Part shown: positions 21,983-32,325 of the stretch, one piece after another | Numbering within the stretch: position 1 is the stretch's first letter | Layout: each line of letters starts with the position of its first letter | NCBI GenBank assembly: GCA_034401795.1 | Contig: CM067373.1 | Coordinates: 35,437,443-35,501,442 of the forward strand | Direction of reading: 5' to 3' | Length of the DNA stretch: 64,000 nt | Origin: Chaetoderma sp. LZ-2023a | Lineage: Eukaryota > Mollusca > Caudofoveata > Chaetodermatida > Chaetodermatidae | Notes under the pieces: generated by a model | The model's input: the letters and a program-made list of their open reading frames with translations, nothing else | Told to the model about the DNA's origin: nothing | The model's database searches: none | Translations under genes and position numbers: made by a program

Positions 21983-22191
21983 CATGTGTGATCTCTCTGC
22001 CAATAATCTAGCAAAGAGGTAGTGCTAGTCTGCGCATGCGCGGTGGTGGGGCTGGCATCCGCCAGACTACGCTCTGACTCCCTGCCCAGTAGGGGCACCT
22101 AACTGTTTTAAATCTGAGTGTTTATTGAGTGAAAGCCAATATTTAGCAATATCAAAAGTATTAGGGAGGTAAGTATACTCTTGAAGTGAAA
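21983..22191. repeat. DIRS copy 2 right terminal inverted repeat
   Basis: Starts near CATGTGTGATCTC and ends ACTCTTGAAGTGAAA. Flanking host DNA resumes with CAGGTCTTTC. Confidence 0.9.
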
Positions 22192-22566
22192 CAGGTCTTT
22201 CTGTGCAAGTGATGGGCATATGTGTGCGCGTGTGCGTTCACGCGTGCGTGTGTCTAATAAAGACATTCTGCTCATAGTAAGCTGTTTAACTGTCTGCTTG
22301 TTGAATTTCTGCAGATGACATTTTCCACATGATTTAACTCTGTATATGTTGAATATTTTGAAAACAATTTGACTGAAAGTTGTTGGTGGCTAAGCCACCA
22401 ACAACTTTCAGTCAAATTGTTTTCAAAATATTCAGCAGGTCCAGAGTTATTGTCCATTGAATTTATTGTATAATTGCTTGCAGCAGTCAGATCTTTTTAA
22501 GTCAGACATGTTTGGCTGCACAATGTTATTATCTTGAGATTTCTATCACTATCAAAATAACATTAC
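22192..22566. repeat. TBCE intron remainder: GT-rich stretch and a near-perfect hairpin A
   Basis: 22215-22260 is GT/CG rich. 22347-22438 is the cleanest hairpin A in the window: two arms of about 44 bp meeting at GGTGGCTAAGCCACC, with almost no mismatches. Confidence 0.85.
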
Positions 22567-22767
22567 CTTTGTCTTTCATTGACCCGTACTGCACCAACAA
22601 CTTCTATTGTTGTATGCTGCTGGTTGTCACCCAGAATAAACATGGCATCCTTGTCAATACCACCAGAATCATCCATGGATCTGCCATAACGATCACGAAG
22701 TGCGGATAAAAATGTCATACCAAACTCAACACGGTTTGGCCGAATGAATGAACCAGAAGAAGGGCCA
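22567..22767 (-). CDS. TBCE: TBCE exon: end of CAP-Gly domain and linker
   Basis: 201 nt between acceptor AATTTACAG and donor GTAATG. One base completes the codon begun by AT of the 28977 exon, and it ends with two bases. Reads GPSSGSFIRPNRVEFGMTFL, SALRDRYGRSMDDSGGIDKD, AMFILGDNQQHTTIEVVGAV and RVNERQ. GSFIRPNRVEFG is the end of the CAP-Gly fold as in human TBCE (GSFIRPNKVNFG). The following ALRDRY corresponds to the start of the linker helix. CAP-Gly of TBCE binds the C-terminal EEY tail of alpha-tubulin. Confidence 0.93.
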
Positions 22768-23452
22768 CTGTAAATTCAACAACAAAAAATAAAGGGTTTG
22801 ATTTCGATTACACGGTCTGCTAAAATAGTAATAGATTCATCTTTACATATTGAAATTTAACCGTTCAACACTTAAATTTATTTACGAAAATTTTAATTTT
22901 CTCATAGATGTCATTTGCAGACCAAGAGATTATCTTTTTAAATTTACCACTAGAATAACTGACCGCCGAAGGCATTTTTGGTGGGCTTGAGTGTTAAGGG
23001 GTTATGACTAGAGCTTTGGGCCTTCACACGACGAGCCTTCTAGATATTTTGAAGTACCTTCAACAGTCTACCTAATTCTCAAATGCAGGATGCCACGACA
23101 TGATTCGGCTCACAAAGTCAAGCCGTCATCGGCTTCACATAGGGCTGACACAAACCAGAATATAGTAACCAGATTTGTGTGAGTGAAACACATATTCCCT
23201 ACGAAAAGCATCTACTTAAACTTAAATTTGAACATGTTTTAACCCTTTCACAGACAAATCACTGAAAAAGTAAATTCTTTACGATATAAAACATATTCTG
23301 TTGAATATTTTTTAATGAATTTGACTGGAAGCCATTGCTGCCTTAGGCAGCAATAGATTCCAGTTAAATGAATTTCAAAATATTCAACAGTTTTCCTGTA
23401 TGGTTTGCTTGAAAATAAGATATGGGGAATTCATCCGTGAAAGGGTTAATAT
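22768..23452. repeat. TBCE intron with hairpins B and A
   Basis: 22905-23005 is a one-armed family B copy ending GAGTGTTAAGGGGTTA. 23291-23398 is a family A hairpin (TGTTGAATATTTTTTAATGA / TTCAAAATATTCAACAG). A stretch ending AAAGGGTTAATAT abuts the hAT element. Confidence 0.7.
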
Positions 23453-24556
23453 CAGTGCTCCCACTATGCGTACTTTTACGTGTATATACGCACAAAATTT
23501 GCTCCAGGATGCATAAATGTAACCCTATGCGTCCCAAGGGCCGCCCAAATAATTCTGCCCTAAAACTGGTAATTCTAACGTGCTACGCTAGTTTATAATA
23601 TTTTAAGCAGGCGAGTAGTCAAAGGCGTGATTAAATTAAATCTCACCTTAGAAATTAATCCGGAATAACATACTAATCCGCCGTATCAATCAGTGCTAGT
23701 GTCAAATATAAAATATGATCGCCAGCTATTGGAAGGAAAGAAAGGTCATGAGGCGCAAATCAGAACGGTGTATATGATGTGCAAAAAGCTGATTTCAGCT
23801 GATTTCTTCAACGATCTGATTTATTTACAGGTATGTGGCTATCTAGTATATGTTATTGATCGAATAACTTGCTAACATTAAAAGCGATTTATGCTCTCGG
23901 GAGTTCTGGCATTTTTCGCCGTGTAACTGGCTCCTCTTAACTTGGTCACTTAAAATGTTCTAATTCTAACTCGACAACGTTAAAAGAGAATTGTACTCTC
24001 AGGAGTTCAGGCATTTTCCGTCGTGCGCTTGGCTCCTCTCAATTTGGCCACTATAAAACCTATAATCTATTTATACGTTATTCACTCTGGTGAAACGGTG
24101 GATAAAGCATTTCACGCAAAATATTAACTTGTGCATTTTTTATAACCCTCAAGGCTCAATGGACCATGATTATGCAATATCAGCACAAGATGAGATAAGT
24201 TTGCTTGTCTCCCCCCCCCCCCCCCCCCCCCCCCCCCCAAGATGCATTCGGATATATAGCCAGATTTTGTACACGCAGCAGTAAATTTATCAATCTCTCT
24301 GGTCTCCCTGACAATGACCTGACAGTTTACAACTTCCAGGAATAAAATAAACAAACGTCAAAATTTGATAATTTAGATAATATAGGCGGTCGCTTAACCC
24401 AGGTTTCACGATGAAAACTTATTATGTTTATCTAGAGCCACAAGATACGACCCCCAGATTTTAATGTGGGACCCTTAGATTACAGCTTGGGACACCCAAA
24501 TTTCAATGTAAGGGGTCCCTAGGACCCCCAAAATTCAGGTGCCAGTGGGAACACTG
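23453..24556. mobile_element. hAT-like non-autonomous element, 1.1 kb
   Basis: Terminal inverted repeats CAGTGCTCCCACTATGCGTA and (other end, inverted) CAGTGTTCCCACTGGCACCT. Flanking 8-bp sites GTTAATAT and ATTAATAT differ at one base, consistent with the 8-bp target duplication of hAT transposons. No transposase frame remains. It contains a run of 28 C (24211-24238). A 74-bp piece of it (24301-24374) recurs at 26604-26677. Confidence 0.8.
24211..24238. repeat. Poly-C run
   Basis: 28 consecutive C residues inside the hAT element. The length is likely unstable and could also be an assembly artefact. Confidence 0.9.
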
Positions 24557-25815
24557 ATTAATATAAACAAAAATAGTATGTACATTGTATCTTTGTAAAG
24601 ATGCACATGGAGAAGGATGGAGTGATATGATCTGTCACTTAATCATCTCACATCATAATAAACATGTCATGTGTTAATGGAGGATTCCAGTTCATCCATC
24701 AATTATATGACGCCATAATCAACTACGTGCATGATGATGTCATCAGGGCTTCCACTAATTTCTAAACACAGAAAGTCTGGGACTTCCAAAGTGATGCTAT
24801 TTGGAGTCCAAGCAAGAAACATGTAAGTCTGAAATGGTTCAAACACATGTAATTTGGTTAAAATCATTGCTTTTAGAGATATCGCAGCCAAATAAAAAGA
24901 TTAGATTTAAACTGCTAAGTTGAGCTAAACGGAAAATGCTAAATATATATATGTTGAAAAAAACCCACGGTTGGCCCCTGGCCAGCCTCTCCAAGGTCAC
25001 CGTGTCATTATAAGGAAGCATGTGTCCATGTTTTGGGTTTAGTATAATTAACCAAAAATGGAGATATAAACAGAAAAGTTGATCTAAACGGAAAATGTTA
25101 ATGTTGAAAAAACAAGGTTTTTACCACGGTTACAGTGACCGTGAGCATTGACCTTTTGACACCAAGGGCAGTGTGTGATGCTGGGTCACTATAGGAAACA
25201 TGTCTCCAAGTTCAGGTCCAGTATACTTAACCAAACATGAGATAAACAGAAAAGCTTAGCTAAATGCAAATTGGCGGCTTCACCACCGCCAGAGGACCTA
25301 CATGGTAAATTATAATAACCGTTTTACTTTGTAAAGCCAAGCTAAAAACCAAGACACATTTGGAATTATGTGTGGAAGCTAGAAATGGGATTAAAACTGT
25401 TTGTATTTTGTTGTTCCTATATAGTGATAATATGCAAAAACAGATTGAAGCTCTATAATCATTCTTACTAGCTTTGTCTTGCAGATGAAGTCTGATATAA
25501 AATGTCCCTAATGCGTTTTTCACTTGAATTATTTTCATTGCTGCAAATTTAGTAATTACATAATGAATGAAACTATGAAAGCCGGATTTATTGGTGGGTA
25601 AAACTATAGAACAGCAAAAAGACAACACAGGAACCATAGGTATCTAAATAGGATACATAAAAAGAGAGAACACATTCTAAGCCTTGCAGTGGTGGTTTCC
25701 TTTTGCGTAAATGAAATATATTAAGAAAGTTGTTGTTAACTTTATTATGAAGGGAGGTTTGTAAATTTGCTTAAAAGCGTGGTTATTGAGTCAGGCATTT
25801 CAGTGTTAAAGCTTA
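24557..25815. repeat. TBCE intron: MITE piece and GACC-type tandem repeat
   Basis: 24600-24735 shares the TCATGATGATGTCATCA-type blocks of the MITE family. 24830-25260 has two to three units containing AACGGAAAATGCTAA and 'ggtcaccgtg'. 25260-25815 shows nothing I recognise; a 125-codon minus ORF there has no exon-like or domain features. Confidence 0.5.
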
Positions 25816-27665
25816 AAAGGAGCTCAGCAAACAGTGGATACCCCGCCATGATGACAAACCAATGAAAGAGAGCTACATGTATCAGAAAATAGCAATTTCT
25901 TCCACAAACCTAGACCAGTCATCCTATGAAGTTTGAAAGTGATCCGCTAAACAGTCATGGAGGTATAATCCGGAAACCAATATTCAAGATGGCCGCCGGT
26001 GGATCACGGTCATATTGGGTTTTGGATCATCTAAATATGGATAAGTTACTTCCTTAGACATAGTCCAGTCATCCCATGAAACTTCAAAGCGATCCGTTGA
26101 ACAGAAATGGATTTATCGCACGGAAACCAATATTCAAGATGGCCGCTAGTCACTGGTGGCCATCTTGGATTTAGGAACATCGTCGATCTTGAGAGGCTTC
26201 TTCTCCATACGTAGTCCAAGCACTCTATGAAGTTTCAAAGTGATCTACTAAACGGTAATGGAGGTATCATCCGGAAACCAATATTCTAAATGGCCGCCCT
26301 TGGCTGGCAGCCATCTTGGATTTCAGATCATCGACCATTTCGATAGGTTTATTCCCCATATCTAGACCAACCACCCTATGAGGTTTTAAAGCAATCCGAT
26401 AAATGGTAACAGAAATATCATCGGGAAACCCATTTTCAAGATGCCTGACTGTGGCTGGTGGCCATCTTTAATCACTGATCATCAAAGATTTTGATATGTT
26501 TCTTCCCCAGACATAGTCCATCCACCATATGAAGTTTCAAAGCAATCCGATAAACGGTAACAGAGTTATCATCCAGAAACCTATTTTCCAGATGGCTGCC
26601 GGTGGTCTCCCTGACAATGACCTGACAGTTTACAACTTCCAGGAATAAAATAAACAAACGTCAAAATTTGATAATTTTTTAGAAACCTATTTTCCAGATG
26701 GCTGCCGGTGGCTGGCGCACACATTGGATTTCGGATCGTCACTTGTGATAAGTTTCTTCCCCAGACCTAGTCCAACCACCTTATGAAGATCCGATATATC
26801 ATCCCCAAATTTTCCAGATGGCCACTGATGGCTGACGGCCATCTTGGATTTCAAATTATTGTCAATTCCCCAGTCCAACCACTGTATGAAGTGTTAGAGA
26901 TCTGATAAACAGTAACAGAGTTATCATCCGGAAACCAATTTTCAAGATGGCCACAGGTGTCTGGCAGCCATATTGGATTTTGGATCATCGAAAATTTTGA
27001 TAGCCTTCTTCCCCAGACCTAGTCCACCTACCATATTAAGTTTCAAAAGAATCCGATAAACGGTAACAGAGTTATCATCCAGAAACCTATTTTCAAGACG
27101 GCTGCCGGTGGTTGGCGCCCACATTGGATTTCGGATCATCGTCACATTTGATAGGTTTCTTCCCCAGTCCAACCACCTCATGAAGATCTGATAAACAGTA
27201 ACAGAGTTATCATCCAGATATTTTCCAGATGGCCACTGATGGCTGGCAGCCATCTTGGATTTCAGATTATCGTCAATTTTGATAGGTTTCTTCCCCAGAC
27301 CTAGTCTAACCACTGTATGAAGTTTCAGAGATCCGATAAACCGTAACAGAGTTATCATCCGGAAACCATTTTCAAGATGGCCACAGGTGTCTGGCTGCCA
27401 TGTATTGGATTTCGGATTATTGTTGATTTCGATAGGTTTCTTCCTCAAACCTAGTCCAATTATCATATGAAGTTTCAAAGCGATCTGATATTTACAGCAA
27501 CAGTTATCATTCGGAAACAAATTTTCAAGATGGCCACTGATGGCCATCTTGGATTTGGGATCATCGTCAATTTTTATAGGTTTCTTTCCCAGCACAGGGC
27601 CAACCACCCTATGAACAAAGAGATCCGATAAACAGTTATCATCCGGGAATCAATTTTCAATATGC
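25816..27665. repeat. 165-bp tandem array with AAGATGGC hairpins, second block
   Basis: About eleven diverged units of the same family as 13541-14530, again introduced by GGAGCTCAGCAAA. Minus-strand ORFs up to 221 codons arise from the repeat and are not genes. One unit is interrupted by a foreign 74-bp segment at 26604-26677. Confidence 0.85.
26575..26711. repeat. Templated 74-bp insertion flanked by a 31-bp duplication
   Basis: The 31-bp block starting AGAAACCTATTTTCCAGATG occurs at 26575-26605 and again at 26681-26711. Between them, 26604-26677 matches 24301-24374 exactly (starts GGTCTCCCTGACAATGACCT). Confidence 0.9.
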
Positions 27666-27677
27666 CCATCGGTGTTT

Positions 27678-28990
27678 GGCAGCTGCTGTTACTTACATTG
27701 TACTAAAGTACTGTATTCCACGGCAGCTGCTGTTATTTACATTGTACTCAAGTACTGCATTCTATGGCAGCTGCTGCTACTTACATTACATTGTACTAAA
27801 GTACTGTATTCCATGGCAACCGCTGCTACTTACATTGTTATAAAATACTGTATTCCACGGCAGGTGCTGCTACTTACATTGTACCAAAGTACTGTATTCA
27901 ATGGCAGCTGCTGCTACTTACATTGTTATAAAGTACTGTATTCCATGGCAGCTGCTGCTACTTACATTGTTATAAAGTATTGTATTCCATGGCAGCTGCT
28001 GCTACTTACATTGTTATAAAGTACTGTATTCCATGGCAGCTGCTGCTACTTACATTGTTATAAAGTACTGTATTCCACGGCAGCTGCTGCTACTTACATT
28101 GTACCAAAGTACTGTATTCAATGGCAGCTGCTGCTACTTACATTGTTATAAAGTACTGTATTCCACGGCAGCTGCTGCTACTTACATTGTACCAAAGTAC
28201 TGTATTCAATGGCAGTTGCTACTACTTACATCGTTATAAACTACTGTATTCCATGGCAGCTGCTGCTACTTACATTGTACCAAAGTACTGTATTCAATGG
28301 CCGATGCTGCTACTTACATTGTTATAAAGTACTGTATTCCATGGCAGCTGCTGCTACCTACATTGTTATAAAGTACTGTATTCCATGGCAGCTGCTGCTA
28401 CTTACATTGTTATAAAGTACTGTATTCCATGGCAGCTGCCGCTCCTTACATTGTACTAAAGTACTGTATTCCATGGCAGCTGCTGTTACTTATATTGCAC
28501 TAAAGTACTGTATTCCATGGCAACTGCTGCTACTTACATTGTTATAAAGTACTGTATTCCACGGCAGCTGCTGCTACTTACATTGTACCAAAGTACTGTA
28601 TTCAATGGCAGCTGCTGCCACTTACATTGTTATAAAGTACTGTATTCCATGGCAGCTGCTGCTACTTACATTGTTATAAAGTACTGTATTCCATGGCAGC
28701 TGCTGCTACTTACATTGTTATAAAGTACTGTATCCCATGGCAGCTGCTGCTACTTACATTGTTATAAAGTACTGTATTCCATGGCAGCTGCTGCTACTTA
28801 CATTGTACTAAAGTACTGTATTCCATGGCAGCTGCTCTACTTACATTGCACTAAAGTACTGAATTCCATGGCAGTTGCTGCTACTTACATTGTACTAAAG
28901 TACTGTATTCTATGGCAGCTGCTGCTACTTACATTGTACTAAAGTACTGTATTCCATGGCAGCTGCTCCTACTTACATTGTGGTAAAGTA
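27678..28990. repeat. 44-bp minisatellite made of TBCE splice-donor copies
   Basis: About 30 units. On the minus strand each reads ATGGAATACAGTACTTT, then three to four variable bases (ATA, GTA or CCA), ACAAT, GTAAGTAGCAGC and AGCTGCC. The last unit toward 28990 overlaps the TBCE exon 28977-29061. Its first 25 bases are the exon's 3' end and the GTAAGT is that exon's donor. Units alternate in places between TTATAAAG and TACCAAAG forms, giving an 88-bp higher order. Nearly all units keep GTAAGT; a few have GTAAAT, GTAGGT or a 5-bp insertion. Confidence 0.95.
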
Positions 28991-29061
28991 CTGTATTCCA
29001 TTGTATGTTCCATCATGCTTACCACGCTCTGATCTGTCCCAGTCCACTCCAAGCCAGAGAC
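28977..29061 (-). CDS. TBCE: TBCE exon: core of CAP-Gly domain
   Basis: 85 nt between acceptor GTTGTAG and donor GTAAGTAG. It follows a one-base overhang and ends with AT. Reads [20 protein letters not shown] then GIQYFTT. WLGVDWD and the GKHDG signature define a CAP-Gly domain, and the order matches TBCE WLGVEWDNPERGKHDG. GKHDG makes the groove that holds the tubulin tail. Its 3' end forms the first unit of the 44-bp array, so the true donor is followed by many look-alikes. The codon after the exon would read TAA, so only the first donor keeps the frame open. Confidence 0.95.
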
Positions 29062-29510
29062 CTACAACAAGAGAGCAGCTCTTACTGACATAAAACTATA
29101 ATTAATGATTTAACCATTAAATTCCATCAAGATAATTTCAATTTCCTCCTAGAAAATCTCCATTTGCAGACCAACAAAATTACTTATCAAAATTTGTCAC
29201 TGGAATGACTGGTTTGGTTAGAGCCAGTCATTCCAATGGTAAATTTTCTAAAATCTTCTTACCCATGAATATTTCACAAGACCACTGCAGACGCCATTTT
29301 GGGATGGCATGAGTGTTAAATGGTTAAGCACAATTTCCAGCATTCATTCACTCATAACTAGAATTCAAGTCTTTCTGAGAAATCTGTCTATGTCGCAACC
29401 ATAGCGTGCCACATTTAGTATTTAATAAACCAAATAAGGCAACTAAATTAATCACTGAACCTTTAACCTTCCAGAAGCTCCATCTCAAGACATCTACATT
29501 TGTATATACC
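29062..29510. repeat. TBCE intron with hairpin B
   Basis: 29111-29327 is a family B copy bounded by TTAACCATTAAA and TGTTAAATGGTTAAG. Its arms meet near ACTGGTTTGGTTAGAGCCAGT. Confidence 0.75.
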
Positions 29511-30145
29511 GGAGAACTGTTGAATATCTGAATTTAATTTGACTAGTACCTGTTGCTGCCCTAGATAGCAACAGCTCTGAGTCAAAATAGTTTTGAAATA
29601 TTCATCAGAATGTTCCTTATGTTACAAGAAATTTGTCATGTATATGATCTGTAATGGTTAAAGTGTTAATCAATGTATCTCCTACAGCTCAGAAATACAC
29701 TAACATAGTTCCAAAACACAAACAGACACATGCTAGTTAGTAGGAAATGTAATATTGAACATATTTGACGTAATTCATGAATCCGTTTCCTGACTCAATC
29801 ATATGACGTGATAAAAAACTATGCGACGCGTATGCTGACATCATAATCATGACATCATGAATGATTCGATCAAGCCCATCTTTAACATTTAATTGTCCGA
29901 CACGTACAAATTATATGTTTTTGCTATTTAAGAAACATACTGTTGAATATTTTGAACCTAATTTGACTGGGCGCTGTTGCTGCCATAGGCAGCAACAGCA
30001 CCCCCGTCAAATTAGTTTCAAAATATTCAACAGCTAAGCTGTATAGTTTTCTGAAAATTGATAGTAAGGACGAGCAAGGTGTGGGTGGAGCTTTGCTAGA
30101 GATGGGCGTGGCATAGCTAGAACTGGAAAGGTTCATTGCATAATG
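29511..30145. repeat. Two hairpin A copies in foldback elements
   Basis: 29517-29607 and 29936-30035 are family A hairpins with TGTTGCTGCC...AGCAACAG centres. The second is flanked by MITE blocks (CATATGACGTG, AACTGGAAAGGTTCATTGCA) and GGGTGGAGC/GGGCGTGGCATAGCTAG. Confidence 0.7.
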
Positions 30146-30466
30146 AGGAAATTCAGAATACATCTAGAATGTCTCTAGAGTTAAACTTCTAAATTAAAAC
30201 ACTAATAACAATATACCATGTCATCAACCACTTTACCATTCATGTTCTTGTTATTTCTGGAAAGATTAGAAGAAATAAAAAAAACACCATCAGGATCAAT
30301 TGACTGCACAAATTGAATTGACACCAAATAGCATGACATTTCTATTATGAAACTTGTAAAGGCCTCCGAGAGATACATGTGCTGTGAATATTTGCACAAA
30401 TTCATGCCTATTGTGCAGCTGCTGCCATCATCAAGGTACATTTATTACATAGAAGCCTATAGCAGT
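30146..30466. other. TBCE intron, nothing recognised
   Basis: No repeats or exon-like sequence that I can support. Confidence 0.4.
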
Positions 30467-30815
30467 AATGGACCTTTCCAGTTTATGATCCATCCATCAT
30501 ATGACATCATCATCAACTATGTGACATGTAGGATGACTTCATAATCAATTAAGGTATGAATGACTCGTTTAGTCCGTTTTAAACGCTTAACAGTCCGACA
30601 TGCTGTATGAGTTGTATGTCTGTCTTTACTATTTAATAAACATAATCGTCATTGCCGAATATTTTGAAACTAATTTGAGAGAGCTGCTGCTGCTTACCTT
30701 TTTCTGAAAATTGATAATCAGGGAGTTCAGGGATCAATCGATCCCAACACGAGCGAGGTGCGGGTGGAGATTAGCTAGTGATGGGTGTGGCATAGCTAAA
30801 ACTGGAAAGGTCCAT
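30467..30815. mobile_element. MITE with AATGGACCTTTCCAGTTTAT termini
   Basis: Left end AATGGACCTTTCCAGTTTAT; right end AAAACTGGAAAGGTCCATT, its inverse. It contains CATCATATGACATCATC and part of a hairpin A. No coding capacity. Right-end fragments of the family occur near 49440-49475. Confidence 0.7.
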
Positions 30816-30908
30816 TGCATAATGTTCATAGAGATGAGGAAATTCAGAATACATCTATACTTATCTCTAGATGGAATAAGAATTGTAAATGTGAGATATT
30901 ATACCAAC

Positions 30909-31013
30909 CTTTGGTACCTTTCACCAAGCCTATATACATTATGGTGCCATAATCTCCATCATTGAAGACCCGATCACCAAGCATGACATCAGTGCCATTC
31001 TCTCGCTTTACAT
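30909..31013 (-). CDS. TBCE: TBCE exon: start of CAP-Gly domain
   Basis: 105 nt between acceptor TATTCCAG and donor GTTGGT. It begins two bases into a codon and leaves one base. Reads VKRENGTDVMLGDRVFNDGD then YGTIMYIGLVKGTK. VMLGDRVFNDGDYGTIMYIG corresponds to human TBCE VIGRRVEVNGEHATVRFAG, the first strands of the CAP-Gly fold. Because the exon opens inside a codon, a further 5' exon probably supplies the start. If not, translation would begin at Met of MLGDRV. No upstream exon was found in 31014-48800. Confidence 0.88.
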
Positions 31014-31730
31014 CTGGAATACATGTAGGTATATAAAATAACGCATGATTCATTTAATAGTTAAAATGATGTTACATGTACTAACAAGTAACAATGTATT
31101 AAAAGGTGGTTCCTCAATGGATATCTATGCAGATACATTACTAATGAATGACATCCATGCCATATTTAGTAATTAAACATTTGGTGGCAATTTTCATCTT
31201 AAACTAGAGTTTTAGTGATGCAGTGCATCATAAAGAATACCCAGCATTTTGTTGAAACTGCTTCCTTTTAACAAACTTGGATCTCTAAGCGCTAAGGATG
31301 CTTGCTCCTGCCAGTTGTAATTGAAATCGGCCCAGTGGTTTTTGAGAAGAAACATTTACAATTTCCCATTGCCTTTGTATGGGAGTTTTTGGTGGGAAAA
31401 AGATTCAAGACGGGCGCCAAACCGTTTATCAGACCAAATTGGACGATCGGCTTCCATTGAACAAACTTGGATCTCTACGCCGTAAGAATGCTTCCTGTCA
31501 AGTATAACTGAAAGTGGGCCAGTAGTTCTCGAAGACATTTAAAATTTCCAGATTGCTTTAGTATGGGAGTTTTTGGCAGGAAAAAGATCCAAGATGGCCA
31601 CCAACCGTTAATTCGACAGTTTAAAGAGTGAAATTTGAAATCAGCATACCCAAATATCAATATAAAAACCAATACTGGCTTTAAATGACAGGTGAGCTAA
31701 TAATTGATTGTGCATTGGTCCAGTCTGACT
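31014..31730. repeat. Region 5' of TBCE: AAGATGGCC repeat fragment
   Basis: 31200-31700 is a truncated copy of the dispersed AAGATGGC family (TATGGGAGTTTTTGGCAGGA, CCAAGATGGCCACC), ending GACAGGTGAGCTAATAATTG. No promoter motif that I can support. Confidence 0.5.
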
Positions 31731-32110
31731 GCTATAATAATTGATACAGCAGATGGCCAAAAGTAAAACTATCAATTGTGGCAATAATCACAATATATTT
31801 TATAGCTATATATTTTGTGTGCCTATTGTTTCAGCCAATCAGAACATGTGCCTATCACTATAGGGCATAATTAATATTGGGCTGGTAGATGGCTATAATT
31901 TGTGTGTCTATCGCTTCAGCCTATCACATCATGTTTTTATCGCTATAGGGCATAATTAATATTGGGGCTGGTAGGTGGATGTAATTTATGTGCGCCTCTC
32001 AGCCAATCAGATCACACATCTATCGCTGTAGATCATAATCAATATTGATTGACAGCTGGGTTATAATTTATGTGTGTTTAAAATAGTCATCTTGGTCAGC
32101 AAATAGATAC
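31731..32110. repeat. Tandem repeat of about 100 bp
   Basis: About three units with TTCAGCCAATCAGA, ATCGCTATAGGGCATAATTA and ATATTGGGCTGGTAG. Confidence 0.75.
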
Positions 32111-32129
32111 GTTCTATGAGAAAATAATC

Positions 32130-32325
32130 TAAGGCCATTTAAAAATGCCTTCTGCAGTGGTCTTGAGAAATGTCAATTTGCAGACCAAGAGAAGACTTTT
32201 TTTAAATTTACTGCTGGAATGACTGGCTTCATAACCGAGCCAATCATTCCAGCTGTAAATTTTCAAAAATAGTCTTCTCTTCATCTGTAAATGAACATTT
32301 TCTATGAGAAAATTGAAATTGTCAT
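32130..32325. repeat. Hairpin family B copy
   Basis: AATGTCAATTTGCAGACCAAG and its partner CATCTGTAAATGAACATTTTC enclose GAATGACTGGCTTCATAACC / GAGCCAATCATTCCAGCTG. Confidence 0.8.

Larger units (their letters stand above)
15143..22191 (-). mobile_element. DIRS-type retroelement, copy 2, whole-looking
   Basis: 7.05-kb tyrosine-recombinase retroelement, minus strand. Order from its 5' side: terminal repeat (21983-22191), leader, gag-like ORF, overlapping RT/RNase H and recombinase frames, internal complementary region (15430-15528) and opposite terminal repeat (15143-15372). The two termini are inverted relative to each other, and the internal region equals the reverse complements of both outermost ends joined together. 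That is the hallmark of the DIRS group, which integrates via a circle. It looks whole, with no clear breaks in the main frames. It is young by comparison with copy 1. It lies in a TBCE intron in the gene's own orientation. Confidence 0.95.

Noticed and set aside
25260-25637. 125-codon minus ORF
   Set aside because: Low-complexity hydrophobic translation, no domain, not phase-compatible with TBCE exons.
26942-27607. 221-codon minus ORF
   Set aside because: It is the 165-bp repeat read in one frame; the same peptide pieces recur in other units.
27672-28723. Plus-strand ORFs of 68-115 codons with repeated LLLLTL / YKVLYS
   Set aside because: Translation of the 44-bp minisatellite; the meaningful content is the antisense exon/donor copies.
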